A stretch of DNA of 28,705 nucleotides from Ruminococcus callidus (GCF_020709055.1 NZ_JAJFCK010000031.1:1-28705), one strand, 5' to 3'; shown: positions 8,023-15,313, counted from the stretch's first letter. Notes: generated from the sequence alone by a model not told the origin. Made by a program: numbers and translations.

Positions 8023-8274
8023 CTATTTGACAATGCACCAATCTTCCGCCAGCATATCGGTCTGACTAGCCAGCCAGCCGATGCAATATCGGTTATCTGC
8101 GGTTTTCATGACAATGCTGTCCGTAAACGGATAACTTCCGTCACCGATTTCCTGCGTCAGTAATTTGCCGTCGGCAAGGTACAAATACATTCCTTTGCCG
8201 TTCCAACCGGTTCTGGCAACTTTCTTTCCGGCTTTCATTGCTTCCAATGCACCGCCGAATGTCATTTCTTTCAT
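8023..8274 (-). CDS. tad2: DUF2829 protein, Tad2-like anti-Thoeris protein
   Basis: 83 residues, full length for the family. It has the DUF2829 signature: FGGALEAMKAGKKVARTGWN near the start, GMYLYL, then IVMKTADNRYCIGWLASQTD and MLAEDW at the end. DUF2829 proteins include Tad2, which forms tetramers that sequester the cyclic ADP-ribose-type signal made by Thoeris defence and so block NADase activation. The gene lies between repeated terminators in the accessory block after the minor capsid gene. Family membership is firm; anti-Thoeris activity is inferred, since some DUF2829 members may bind other nucleotides. The start has AGAAAGGAG upstream. Confidence 0.88.
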   Translation of the reverse strand: MKEMTFGGALEAMKAGKKVARTGWNGKGMYLYLADGKLLTQEIGDGSYPFTDSIVMKTADNRYCIGWLASQTDMLAEDWCIVK

Positions 8275-8279
8275 AGATT

Positions 8280-8309
8280 CTCCTTTCTGGCATAGAAAAA
8301 AGCACCTCA
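8280..8309. repeat. 30-bp RBS-plus-terminator repeat, copy 2
   Basis: Identical over 30 bases to 7954-7983. It sits upstream of the Tad2-like gene exactly as the other copy sits upstream of the small membrane protein gene, suggesting cassette duplication or recombination between junctions. Confidence 0.85.
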
Positions 8310-8324
8310 GGTGAGATGCTTTTT
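8295..8324 (-). terminator. Repeated intrinsic terminator, copy A
   Basis: AGCATCTC, loop ACCT, GAGGTGCT and TTTTTT on the minus strand; it can also act on the plus strand (GAGATGCTTTTTG). It lies between the 51-residue acidic gene and the Tad2-like gene. Confidence 0.8.
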
Positions 8325-8339
8325 GTTATATTTGGTTTT

Positions 8340-8370
8340 GCATCTCAAAAAACGTGCTATTTTGAGGTGC
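8340..8370. repeat. Degenerate inverted repeat of the terminator family
   Basis: Plus strand GCATCTCAAAA and TTTTGAGGTGC pair over 11 positions with one mismatch, around an 8-9 base loop. It uses the same GCACCTCA/TGAGATGC sequence as the three terminators but lacks a clean U run. It contains the last codons and stop of the acidic small gene. Confidence 0.65.
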
Positions 8371-8512
8371 TTTCATCATTCTTGTGCTTTTCTACGAATT
8401 CCTTTTTGAACTTCTCGAATTCTGCTTCTAGTTCTTCGATAGTGTTCTCAGAGCATATTCGTCTAATTTCATTCATATCAACATCTTTTTCTTTGATATC
8501 AACATCATCCAT
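8357..8512 (-). CDS. Small acidic protein, candidate immunity or partner of the JAB domain
   Basis: 51 residues, MDDVDIKEKDVDMNEIRRIC then a helical run of E, K and F ending KHKNDESTSK. It starts at the ATG at 8512, overlapping the minor capsid gene's last codons, with AAGGAG 10 bases upstream. It has about 17 acidic against 10 basic residues and is probably one or two helices. The AT-rich composition matches the adjoining toxin-like domain and not the backbone. Polymorphic toxins are commonly followed by a small acidic immunity gene, so that role is plausible. I know no family for it, and it could instead be a chaperone for the domain. Confidence 0.6.
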   Translation of the reverse strand: MDDVDIKEKDVDMNEIRRICSENTIEELEAEFEKFKKEFVEKHKNDESTSK

Positions 8513-10337
8513 CTGATTTCATCTCCTTAAATTTGAATTTATAAAATTCTTGCAAATCTAGGAGTGCGTTTACCTGTGCTTGGAATTCGCTATCTCCTTT
8601 TTCGGCATGTAGACTGATTCTCTTATTATACACCGCTTCATCGATAATAAATATTGGTGCTGTATATTCAAATACCGTACCGTCATGTCCAATTGTATAG
8701 CCCTTTTGATACCCGTTTTTCAATGCGGCATTCAAATCACCAGCACTGGGCGGCATACCAAGTGGGTGGTTATGGAACGAAACGATTTCATCTTTTTCAG
8801 ATTCTTGCAACGCTCTGCGGATTTCTTCGGTATAGTCCGGCGTTCCGGCTTGCGTTCCTGTTGTTGAGGAATACCATTTCTTTGTTCTGGTATTATAGAA
8901 ATACAAGTCTTCACCATTTGTGCCTGAACGATGGTTCAACATTTTCTTAGCAACCTGATAATACTGCCGCTGTAACTTTTTATCTGAATCCATGGAATCA
9001 AACTTGCTCCTGAACTCTCTGCTTTTTACCAAATCTTTTGGAACAGCATAATCCGAAGAACTTTGCATTCGTTCCTGTTCTTTTATTATACCACCGTCAC
9101 CGCCAGAAGTCAATTCTTTTTTGCCATTCTGAACTCGTTTTGCAGCCTGCACCGCCCTCTGAGCCGTAGACCGTCCGAACCCATTGACTTGCGACCGGAA
9201 CGTATCGTTCCGCCGTCCGGTCTGGCGGCAGAAGTCTTTCAGCGTTTTTTCCGCATCTTTCAAACGCACAGAAACCGCTGCAAAATCATCGTTCAAACCC
9301 TGTTTTAACGCTGGATCATCGGTGTTCTTTGCCGCTTCGTCCAATGCCGCCGCACGCCGCTTTAGTGCTCTGACCTTCCGCTCGCCTTTCCGCTGCATCT
9401 GGCTGATCTCGTACTCTGTGTACTTCTCGCCGTTGTAAGAAATGCTCTTTTCGTCCAGTCTGGCGATCTCCTCCGGTGTGTAGTTCGGCGTGGACAGTCC
9501 CGGATAATACGGGTGCCAGTTGTGCCGGCAGTTCCAGCCTTTGAACCCTCTGCCGTCCCCATAGCCGATCTCTTCCAGCGTGAACACTTTCAGCCCGTCA
9601 ATGATCTTCCTGGTGCGTTTGCCCTGTATCTGGACAAGCTGCCCCTGCCATCTGGCGTGCTCCGGTCTTGCTCCGCCGTGTGCTGTCAGCTCCATGTACC
9701 TGCATCCGGAATCTTCTGCACGTTTCTTCGCCACTGCCGCCGCAGTCTGTCCCACGCCTGTCAGCACACACCGCCGCACCGCAACATCAATGCGGTCTTG
9801 GTGTCCCGTGGGATAGGTCACATACGCTCCGCCGTCCGCCAGATTTCGCACCGCCATGCGTATGGCATCCTGATAACTGAACGCTCCGGAGGACACCTGC
9901 ATATACGCCCGGTCACAGGCTTGCAGGAAAGCAGTCTGCGTGGTGTTCGCCGTGGTGCTGACCAGATTCCGCATGGTTCCCAGTGTTTTCCGGTATCCGG
10001 CTTCCAGCACCTGCTTCATGCCTGCGTCCTGCCGAATGTCCACCGGAACTTCTCCGGCAGCCTCGTGGGTGTCGTTGTCGATGTCCACCGTCTTCACGCC
10101 GGCATCTTCAAATAACGCCCGGACTTGTGCCACGCTGGCATCTGTCCGGTCTGCGATCATCTGCAAAATGTCCTCGTACAGGATTCCGGCAGATTGCAGC
10201 ACCTCCGCCTGATATGCCGTACTTTCCGACACAAAACCCATTTTCAGCATACGCCGCACCATGTCCGCCACAATATCGTCCTCCAGCTGCTGATACAGCC
10301 CCAGCAGCTGAGTCACATCCGGCTCATAATTCTGCAT
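8505..10337 (-). CDS. Minor capsid protein (MuF/phage_min_cap2) fused to a C-terminal JAB/JAMM metalloprotease-like domain
   Basis: 610 residues. Residues 1-280 are a phage minor capsid protein 2 module, ending with the family mark GFKGWNCRHNWHPYYPGL (about 265-281). A coiled, basic linker follows (310-405). After a glycine-rich break (SGGDGG, 411-416) comes an AT-rich domain with SFHNHP (H522, H524), then PPSAGD with S531 and D534: the HxH...S..D metal site of JAB/JAMM proteases, one residue shorter than in RadC. Such capsid proteins are packaged inside the head and delivered with the DNA, and MuF proteins with variable toxin ends are known. The change of base composition at about 9107 marks the acquired end. 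Substrate unknown. Confidence 0.85.
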   Translation of the reverse strand: MQNYEPDVTQLLGLYQQLEDDIVADMVRRMLKMGFVSESTAYQAEVLQSAGILYEDILQMIADRTDASVAQVRALFEDAGVKTVDIDNDTHEAAGEVPVDIRQDAGMKQVLEAGYRKTLGTMRNLVSTTANTTQTAFLQACDRAYMQVSSGAFSYQDAIRMAVRNLADGGAYVTYPTGHQDRIDVAVRRCVLTGVGQTAAAVAKKRAEDSGCRYMELTAHGGARPEHARWQGQLVQIQGKRTRKIIDGLKVFTLEEIGYGDGRGFKGWNCRHNWHPYYPGLSTPNYTPEEIARLDEKSISYNGEKYTEYEISQMQRKGERKVRALKRRAAALDEAAKNTDDPALKQGLNDDFAAVSVRLKDAEKTLKDFCRQTGRRNDTFRSQVNGFGRSTAQRAVQAAKRVQNGKKELTSGGDGGIIKEQERMQSSSDYAVPKDLVKSREFRSKFDSMDSDKKLQRQYYQVAKKMLNHRSGTNGEDLYFYNTRTKKWYSSTTGTQAGTPDYTEEIRRALQESEKDEIVSFHNHPLGMPPSAGDLNAALKNGYQKGYTIGHDGTVFEYTAPIFIIDEAVYNKRISLHAEKGDSEFQAQVNALLDLQEFYKFKFKEMKSDG

Positions 10338-11680
10338 CAGATCTCACCACCGGAAAATAAACCACCATCATCCTGCCGCTCCGGCATCATCTTCGCCGCC
10401 TTTTCCTCGGAGCAGTCGAAGTACCACGCCAGAAATAGCTCCGGACGCAATAGCTTGTCCCGTACCATCTGCACACGCCGCTGATACTCCACGTCCGGAT
10501 CTTCCAGCACACCGTCCCCAAAGGCAAAGGTTGCCTTGACCGGCGGACTGCTCTGACTGCGGTAGTAGTCCTGATAGAACTGCATTCCATAGAGCATCTG
10601 CTCCAGTGCGTTCCGCAGGTTCTCCTGAATGTCTTTCACTCTGGAAAAGCTCCGCTGCTTGGAACTCCGCACTTCCTCTGCGGTTTTCTCCACATCGGAT
10701 ACTTCGGAGAGTGTGCCGTAGGAAAGCCCCACCGCATTCTCGATCCGCCGCAAAATCTGATTGAACGCATGGAAATAGGCAGTGTCCCGGACTTCCGGAG
10801 AAAAGGTATTGATAAAGGACTGCCCGTCCGTTTTCTCATAGCTGCGGAACATCCGCTCTCTGCCTTTCGGCAATACCGGCTTGCCGTCCTTGTACCGGAA
10901 CAGATCCTCGGTGGCATCAATGGCACGTTCGGACGATTCCAGTTCCCACAGAATCCGTTCCCAGTGCTCATCCGCATCCCGGATAAAGTCCACGGCATCG
11001 GCAAAGACCGAAACGCCCAGCGGTGAAGTGGGGTCGATGTTGTTGGAATCCGGTGTCTGAAAAATGGCAAACAGCGGACGCTGTACGTTTTCATACACCT
11101 TTTCCGGCAATACATCCGCCCACTGCGGCACTGCATCCAGACTGCACTCTGTGCCCAGTATTCCCGGACTGGCAGAACAGAAACAGCGGTTCTGAATGGT
11201 ATGTGTCTGCCGCACCTGGGAATAGACGTGCAGCTCCAGACGGGTGTAATAGTTCTTGCCAATAGAGATCTCTTCCGGACACACCACCGCATCGCAGGAA
11301 TCGTCCGTGTAGTTCACCGGAAGATAGGCGTTCTGCGGCACAATGTCCACCGAAACGCCCTGTGCCGTGAAATAAGGTTTCAGCAGCAAGCCGCCAATGG
11401 CAAGCCCGAAGTCCATTTTCCGCCGCAGCTTCGGCAGCACACGCCTGACCGCCTGTTCCAGTTCTGCCGCATCGTGTACCGTGGCGGAAAATTCCGTCAG
11501 TGTCAGCCGTTTCAGCTCCTGTGCGATATTCGCCGGAATGTGACAGGAACGAATGCGGTTCCGGATCCAGCCGGCACGGTTCAGATATAACTCCTCCCAC
11601 AGCTGCATCTGCTGTATCATGTCACCGCTGAGCAGGCAGGGCACCTGCATGGCTGCGGCGATCTGGGTTGCATCGATCAT
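10337..11680 (-). CDS. Portal protein
   Basis: 447 residues between large terminase and minor capsid gene. It shows the portal pattern of SPP1 gp6/A118-type proteins: an N-terminal helical region, KLRRKMDFGLAIGGLLLKPY near residue 100, a central beta domain, then helical blocks (DAVDFIRDADEHWERILWEL) and the conserved SYGTLSEVSDVEKTAEE-R segment near residue 340. Twelve copies form the ring through which DNA enters and leaves the head. Its ATG overlaps the terminase stop after GAGGAGGTG. It does not resemble Mu's own gp29 (DUF935). Confidence 0.85.
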   Translation of the reverse strand: MIDATQIAAAMQVPCLLSGDMIQQMQLWEELYLNRAGWIRNRIRSCHIPANIAQELKRLTLTEFSATVHDAAELEQAVRRVLPKLRRKMDFGLAIGGLLLKPYFTAQGVSVDIVPQNAYLPVNYTDDSCDAVVCPEEISIGKNYYTRLELHVYSQVRQTHTIQNRCFCSASPGILGTECSLDAVPQWADVLPEKVYENVQRPLFAIFQTPDSNNIDPTSPLGVSVFADAVDFIRDADEHWERILWELESSERAIDATEDLFRYKDGKPVLPKGRERMFRSYEKTDGQSFINTFSPEVRDTAYFHAFNQILRRIENAVGLSYGTLSEVSDVEKTAEEVRSSKQRSFSRVKDIQENLRNALEQMLYGMQFYQDYYRSQSSPPVKATFAFGDGVLEDPDVEYQRRVQMVRDKLLRPELFLAWYFDCSEEKAAKMMPERQDDGGLFSGGEI

Positions 11681-12972
11681 GGCATCACCTCCTCGTTGTC
11701 ATCTGCCGGCGGCATCCGGTATTCCCGCAGCGTCCGCTGCATCGCCGTCCGGACGAAATACCGCATATCGTCCATGGCGTGGTCGTTGGTCTTGACCACA
11801 GCATCTTTTCCTTTGGCTTGATTGTCCCAGCAGTACAACCCGAATTCCCGGATAATATCCGTACAGCCTTCACAGATGTGGATGCGTCCGGCTTGCAGCA
11901 GCGTGGACGTGTCACGGATGCCGTCCAGAACGCTGTTGTTGGCTTTCCGCACCCGAAATACCCCGTGCCGCCGGATACATTCAATAAAGCTGGCGGCAGA
12001 CGGGTCTACGATCACATACCGCACATAGGGGGCAATATCTCCGGCAAGCTGTTCCAGTGCAGCGTAGTGCTCCTCGTCTGTTCGGGAATGTCCCTCTTTT
12101 CGGGCATCATAATAGTACTCCCGGATTCGGGTGGCATAGCCGTCTCCGGACAGGTGCCATAAGCCGACAGAGGTCGGGTTCAGTGTGCCGTAGTCGCAGC
12201 TGAGATAAAACTCGCCGGAATGCACATCCGGCACAGTGTCCGGAATGACGTGCCGCAGCTTCTGGAACTGCGGATACACCAGACCGTCCGCCATGACCCA
12301 CTTGCCCAGTACATACCGTTCATAGAACACACCGGAATACATCCGCTCGTACCGTTTCCGGACAGATACAGAGAGAGCACGGTTGTCCTCCATGGTGAAA
12401 TGCAGGTGCAGCCGGTTCTTTTCGCCGGCTTTCCCGTGTACGCTGTCAATCCATTCCTTGTACAGCCAGTGTTCCTCGCTGCCGTCCGGGTTGCAGTTCA
12501 TCCAGATCTTAGAACCGGTGACAGAGCATCTCGCCGTTGCCTGATCCACAAAAGAACGGGGCATCAGTGCCACCTCGTCCAGCAGGACACCGGCAAGGGT
12601 GATACCCTGAATGAGAGCATAGCTGCTCTCGTCCTTGCCGCCGAAAAAATAATAGCGGTTGTGATGCCCCCGCCATTCCACGTCCATATAGTTCTTGGAC
12701 AGGTTGATCTTCGGCTGCATCACGCCTGCCATCCACTTCTGGATCGGCGTGACCACATTGCGTTTCAGGCTGTCAATGGTCTTGCCGCAAAAGGCAAATG
12801 TCTCATGGTCAAAGTTCCGCATACTCCACAGCAGATAGCCGATGCTCATTGCCATGGTCTTGCCGGAACGGACAGATCCGTCACAGATGATAGCATCATA
12901 CTGCCGGAATTTCGGCATTGCCCACCAGAGCATGGCTTGTATCTGCTTGGGAGAAAAAGTCTGATAGATCAT
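11677..12972 (-). CDS. Terminase large subunit (PBSX/Terminase_3 type)
   Basis: 431 residues with a complete set of motifs: Walker A GSVRSGKT (32-39), Walker B GVLLDE (128-133), coupling motif NCNP (159-162), and RNase H-like nuclease acidic residues D260 (SCDYGT), D323 (VDPSA) and D401/D402 (HAMDD). It drives DNA into the head and cuts the concatemer or, in a transposable phage, the host DNA flanking the integrated copy. It is closer to PBSX-type terminases than to Mu gp28, so the packaging motor is a mosaic. Overlaps both neighbours by a few bases. Confidence 0.95.
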   Translation of the reverse strand: MIYQTFSPKQIQAMLWWAMPKFRQYDAIICDGSVRSGKTMAMSIGYLLWSMRNFDHETFAFCGKTIDSLKRNVVTPIQKWMAGVMQPKINLSKNYMDVEWRGHHNRYYFFGGKDESSYALIQGITLAGVLLDEVALMPRSFVDQATARCSVTGSKIWMNCNPDGSEEHWLYKEWIDSVHGKAGEKNRLHLHFTMEDNRALSVSVRKRYERMYSGVFYERYVLGKWVMADGLVYPQFQKLRHVIPDTVPDVHSGEFYLSCDYGTLNPTSVGLWHLSGDGYATRIREYYYDARKEGHSRTDEEHYAALEQLAGDIAPYVRYVIVDPSAASFIECIRRHGVFRVRKANNSVLDGIRDTSTLLQAGRIHICEGCTDIIREFGLYCWDNQAKGKDAVVKTNDHAMDDMRYFVRTAMQRTLREYRMPPADDNEEVMP

Positions 12973-13310
12973 GCCAGTCCCTCCTGCAATTTCTCAAACA
13001 GATTGGTGATCTGTCCGTTGTCCTCTTCTTCGGCTGCTCCGGATGCCGCCGCCTGTAGGGTGGCGGTGATCTTGGTTTCTGCCCGGATCAGATCCGGATT
13101 GCTTTGCAGGAACTCGTATAGCTCCATGTGCCGTTTCCGGAATTCCTCCGCCAGTTTTTTCCGTTTCTTCGGCTCCGGGGTATTCAGGTAGGCAGAGAGG
13201 AACGTCTGCAAATCGGTAAAGTCCGCTTGCGGAATGGATTTCCGCTTGTCCTCAAATTGCAGGATACCGTCCGCCAGCTGGTGGATGCTCTTTTTCTTTC
13301 GGCTGTTCAT
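12969..13310 (-). CDS. Unknown protein before the large terminase, possible small-terminase-like
   Basis: 113 residues, first gene after the late leader, with AAAGGAGTGACTGCAA before the ATG. It is highly charged and helical: a basic N-terminus (MNSRKKKSIHQLADGIL), a central KKRKKLAEEFRKRHMELYEF and an acidic patch AAEEEDNG near the end. Its position directly before the large terminase and 4-base overlap with it suggest a packaging accessory or DNA-recognition role. A gp27-like candidate small terminase already exists at 14106-14651, so this one may be redundant or replace it. Confidence 0.5.
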   Translation of the reverse strand: MNSRKKKSIHQLADGILQFEDKRKSIPQADFTDLQTFLSAYLNTPEPKKRKKLAEEFRKRHMELYEFLQSNPDLIRAETKITATLQAAASGAAEEEDNGQITNLFEKLQEGLA

Positions 13311-13340
13311 TTGCAGTCACTCCTTTCAGAAAAAATGGTC

Positions 13341-13369
13341 AAAAAAATACGGACGCTGTACGCCCGTAT
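13341..13369 (-). terminator. Intrinsic terminator in the late leader
   Basis: Minus-strand stem ATACGGGCG / CGTCCGTAT (9 pairs, one G-U) around a 5-base loop, followed by six to seven T. It stands 31 bases upstream of the first packaging gene and downstream of the NusG-like gene, so late transcription must pass it. Confidence 0.85.
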
Positions 13370-13502
13370 ATTGCGTGTATTCTTTTTGGGTGTTGTTTTT
13401 CGCAGAAAAATCTTCAAACGATTCTAAACGCCCTCTGAACGTTCTTAAACAGGGTATGCTTCGCCATTCGGAATCTTTTTGGAAAAGTTCCGTTCGGGGT
13501 TC

Positions 13503-13540
13503 AGGCAATACCGCACAAAGAGCTGCAAGAAGTATTGCCT
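13503..13540 (-). ncRNA. Structured leader RNA hairpin upstream of late genes
   Basis: AGGCAATAC pairs with GTATTGCCT (perfect 9 bp) around a 20-base loop that can form an inner GCA/TGC stem. It lies in a 307-base gene-free stretch (13311-13617) between the NusG paralogue and the packaging genes. Further inverted repeats follow (CTGAAC with GTTCAG; CGGAA with TTCCG), then the terminator. I see no open reading frame there. The structure could be the recognition element for the NusG paralogue. Confidence 0.55.
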
Positions 13541-13546
13541 TTATAC

Positions 13547-13575
13547 CATATACCGCACCCTGTGGGACGAATCAA
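13547..13575 (-). promoter_or_regulatory. Candidate late promoter
   Basis: Minus strand TTGATT (13570-13575), 17-base spacer, TATATG (13547-13552). Each box matches consensus at four of six positions, so it is weak. The predicted start near 13540 would place the hairpin 13503-13540 at the very 5' end of the transcript and give an RNA of about 200 bases up to the terminator. Confidence 0.35.
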
Positions 13576-13617
13576 CCACAGCAGCGACAGGCATACTGAT
13601 TTGTTTCACACACGCTC

Positions 13618-14109
13618 TTAAATGCCGATTACCGGCAGTGTGACCGTGTAGTCATGTCCGCAGATGGAGAGCCGCACACGGGCACGCCGCTGCCGGAGAT
13701 CCAGCCGCACCACATTGTTCCAATACTCCCGGAGCACGCCGGACAAGACCATCTTGTCCCCCTGCAATGTGGTATAGATGCGGGACGGGGCAATGGGTTT
13801 GCCGCCGTTCCAGAGCCACCGGATATATGCTTCCTCGTGGGGCTGCAGCTTGCCCAGCGTACAGCCGGACACTTTCAGAAATCCGATCACGCCGTCTGAC
13901 TGTACCACGCTGTCATACTTCTGCCGGTCGATTTCTTCCTCCAGAAACAGATAGCCGGGAAAGACAGGTTCTGTGATACTGTTCCATTTCCCGTTCTTCC
14001 GGATGTCCATGGTTCGCTGCGGACAGCGTACCAGATGCCCGTTTTTCCGCAGCAGCACAGCCACTTGCAGATCTGTGCCGGGCTTCACCTGTACCACATA
14101 CATACTCAT
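13618..14109 (-). CDS. NusG paralogue (NGN-KOW), candidate processive antiterminator
   Basis: 163 residues, slightly shorter than housekeeping NusG. The N-terminal NGN domain starts MSMYVVQVKPGTDLQVAVLL and includes ITEPVFPGYLFLEEE (about residues 46-60), the aromatic motif shared by NusG, RfaH and LoaP. The C-terminal half has a KOW-like strand pattern with GDKMVLSGVLREYWNNVV and RRARVRLS. Specialised NusG paralogues bind RNA polymerase and suppress termination of particular operons; LoaP in Firmicutes works this way. Here the gene is immediately upstream of a hairpin-rich leader and terminator ahead of the late operon, so a late-switch role is likely. Its ATG overlaps the gp27-like stop. 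Confidence 0.85.
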   Translation of the reverse strand: MSMYVVQVKPGTDLQVAVLLRKNGHLVRCPQRTMDIRKNGKWNSITEPVFPGYLFLEEEIDRQKYDSVVQSDGVIGFLKVSGCTLGKLQPHEEAYIRWLWNGGKPIAPSRIYTTLQGDKMVLSGVLREYWNNVVRLDLRQRRARVRLSICGHDYTVTLPVIGI

Positions 14110-14651
14110 GCCTTTCCCTCCTTGGCTTTGGATTTGATAAACTTCTTGACTTCCTTGTAGAGATCCGGTCGTTCTGCCGCCATGGCTTCATAGATCAGAT
14201 CCTTGAACTGCTCTGCACCGTTTTCCAGCAGATCCCGTGTCTTGGTGTCCACGTTCTTCTTGTACGCCACTGCACGGGTGAGTGCCACGGCATTTTTGGA
14301 CAGGGTGTCAAAGTCGATCTCCGACAGCCGTTCCTCCGGCAGCTTGTTGATGGCATCCAGCATCTGATTGCAGAGCAGGCGGAGAATGCCGTCTGTCATG
14401 TCCAGATCCGGATAGCGGTCGGTTTCTTCCATAATCGCCCGGAAGTTTTCCTGACTGAGCCGCAGTGCGTCCAGCGTACTCATGAGATTTTTCGCATATT
14501 TTCCCACCGCTGTCAGAGAGATGCTCACGCCGTGGGACTGGATATAGTCCACGATCTCCCGGTAATAGGCACCGGTCTTGATCATCTCGTCTACGGTCTC
14601 TTTGACTGCCGGTTCCAGATTGTCGATCTTAGAATGCTTTCTGCGTCCCAT
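14106..14651 (-). CDS. DUF3486 protein, Mu gp27-like (small terminase candidate)
   Basis: 181 residues from the ATG at 14651 (MGRRKHSKIDNLEPAV), chosen over an upstream GTG because GAGGTG precedes it and the family begins with this basic stretch. The order of N-terminal helix-turn-helix (YREIVDYIQSHGVSISLTAV), then helical body, fits DUF3486. In Mu this gene (gp27) lies next to the large terminase and is regarded as the small subunit. It follows gp25- and gp26-like genes just as in Mu, and overlaps the NusG-like gene by 4 bases. Confidence 0.8.
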   Translation of the reverse strand: MGRRKHSKIDNLEPAVKETVDEMIKTGAYYREIVDYIQSHGVSISLTAVGKYAKNLMSTLDALRLSQENFRAIMEETDRYPDLDMTDGILRLLCNQMLDAINKLPEERLSEIDFDTLSKNAVALTRAVAYKKNVDTKTRDLLENGAEQFKDLIYEAMAAERPDLYKEVKKFIKSKAKEGKA

Positions 14652-14659
14652 GCAGCACC

Positions 14660-14989
14660 TCACACGTCAATACATTCGTCCTTGCGGACACAGGCAATGA
14701 TCTTGATACCGTCCGCCGATACCTTGGCTTCCAGCTGCTCCATTGCCGTGTCTGCCAGTGTCGTACACGCCTTGGAATCCATGTGCCGCAGCCGGATATA
14801 TCCGGATTCCGTCAGATAGTTGATGCTGTCCCGGAATTCCGCCTCAGTCATGCTGGGTTCCAGTGCATAGCGGATGTCCGTCAATGCAACAAACTTGTCA
14901 CGCAGCAGATTCACGGCTTTCAGCACCATGCCGTTATTCTTGAAAAATGCCTTCTGCCGGATTCGCTCTATCATTTCTGCCTGCTCCAA
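14660..14989 (-). CDS. Mu gp26-like winged-helix protein
   Basis: 109 residues. A winged-helix pattern is visible: MIERIRQKAFFKNNGMVLKA, then LRDKFVALTDIRYAL and FRDSINYLTESGYIRLR. Length, fold and place between a DUF2730-like and a DUF3486 gene match the VpaChn25_0724/gp26 family of transposable phages, whose exact function is unknown. A DNA-binding role in packaging or middle-gene control is plausible. A GGAGGAACGGCATTGGAG-type region precedes the start. Confidence 0.65.
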   Translation of the reverse strand: MEQAEMIERIRQKAFFKNNGMVLKAVNLLRDKFVALTDIRYALEPSMTEAEFRDSINYLTESGYIRLRHMDSKACTTLADTAMEQLEAKVSADGIKIIACVRKDECIDV

Positions 14990-15001
14990 TGCCGTTCCTC
15001 C

Positions 15002-15313
15002 TTACTTGCTGCAATAGCTGTCGATCTTGCTTTCCAGCCTTGCCATGGTGCGGATAAAATCCTCGTTCTTGGTGGTGTGCTCCTTGATGTAGTCGATGTT
15101 CTCCGACAATTTTTCCATAGATGCCTTGATCTCCCGGATCTCTGCCTTGGTGGCGTACTTGTCCGACAGCGTCAGCAGATTGTCACGCAGCTCCTGCACT
15201 GCCATTTCGTTCTTGTCATTGCGATCCATGGTGCGTTTCAGAAAATAGCCGATGATCCCAAGGATCACGGTGATCACCGTGGTGATGATAAACAGGATCA
15301 GTTCCTGTGTCAC
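15002..15313 (-). CDS. Mu gp25/DUF2730-like membrane-anchored coiled coil
   Basis: 103 residues with a GTG start after GGGAGGGAG. One N-terminal membrane segment (LILFIITTVITVILGIIGYF, residues 5-24) is followed by a basic stop-transfer (KRTMDRNDKN) and a coiled coil to the end (AEIREIKASMEKLSENIDYI). This architecture and the place before gp26- and gp27-like genes match DUF2730 of Mu-like phages. Its role is unproven. A spanin- or holin-associated protein could look similar, but no endolysin is adjacent. Confidence 0.65.
   Translation of the reverse strand: MTQELILFIITTVITVILGIIGYFLKRTMDRNDKNEMAVQELRDNLLTLSDKYATKAEIREIKASMEKLSENIDYIKEHTTKNEDFIRTMARLESKIDSYCSK

Noticed and set aside
1..15313. 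Endolysin, holin or spanin genes
   Set aside because: None recognised in the window; single-span small proteins at 15002-15313 and 7787-7948 are not sufficient evidence. Lysis genes probably lie past position 1.
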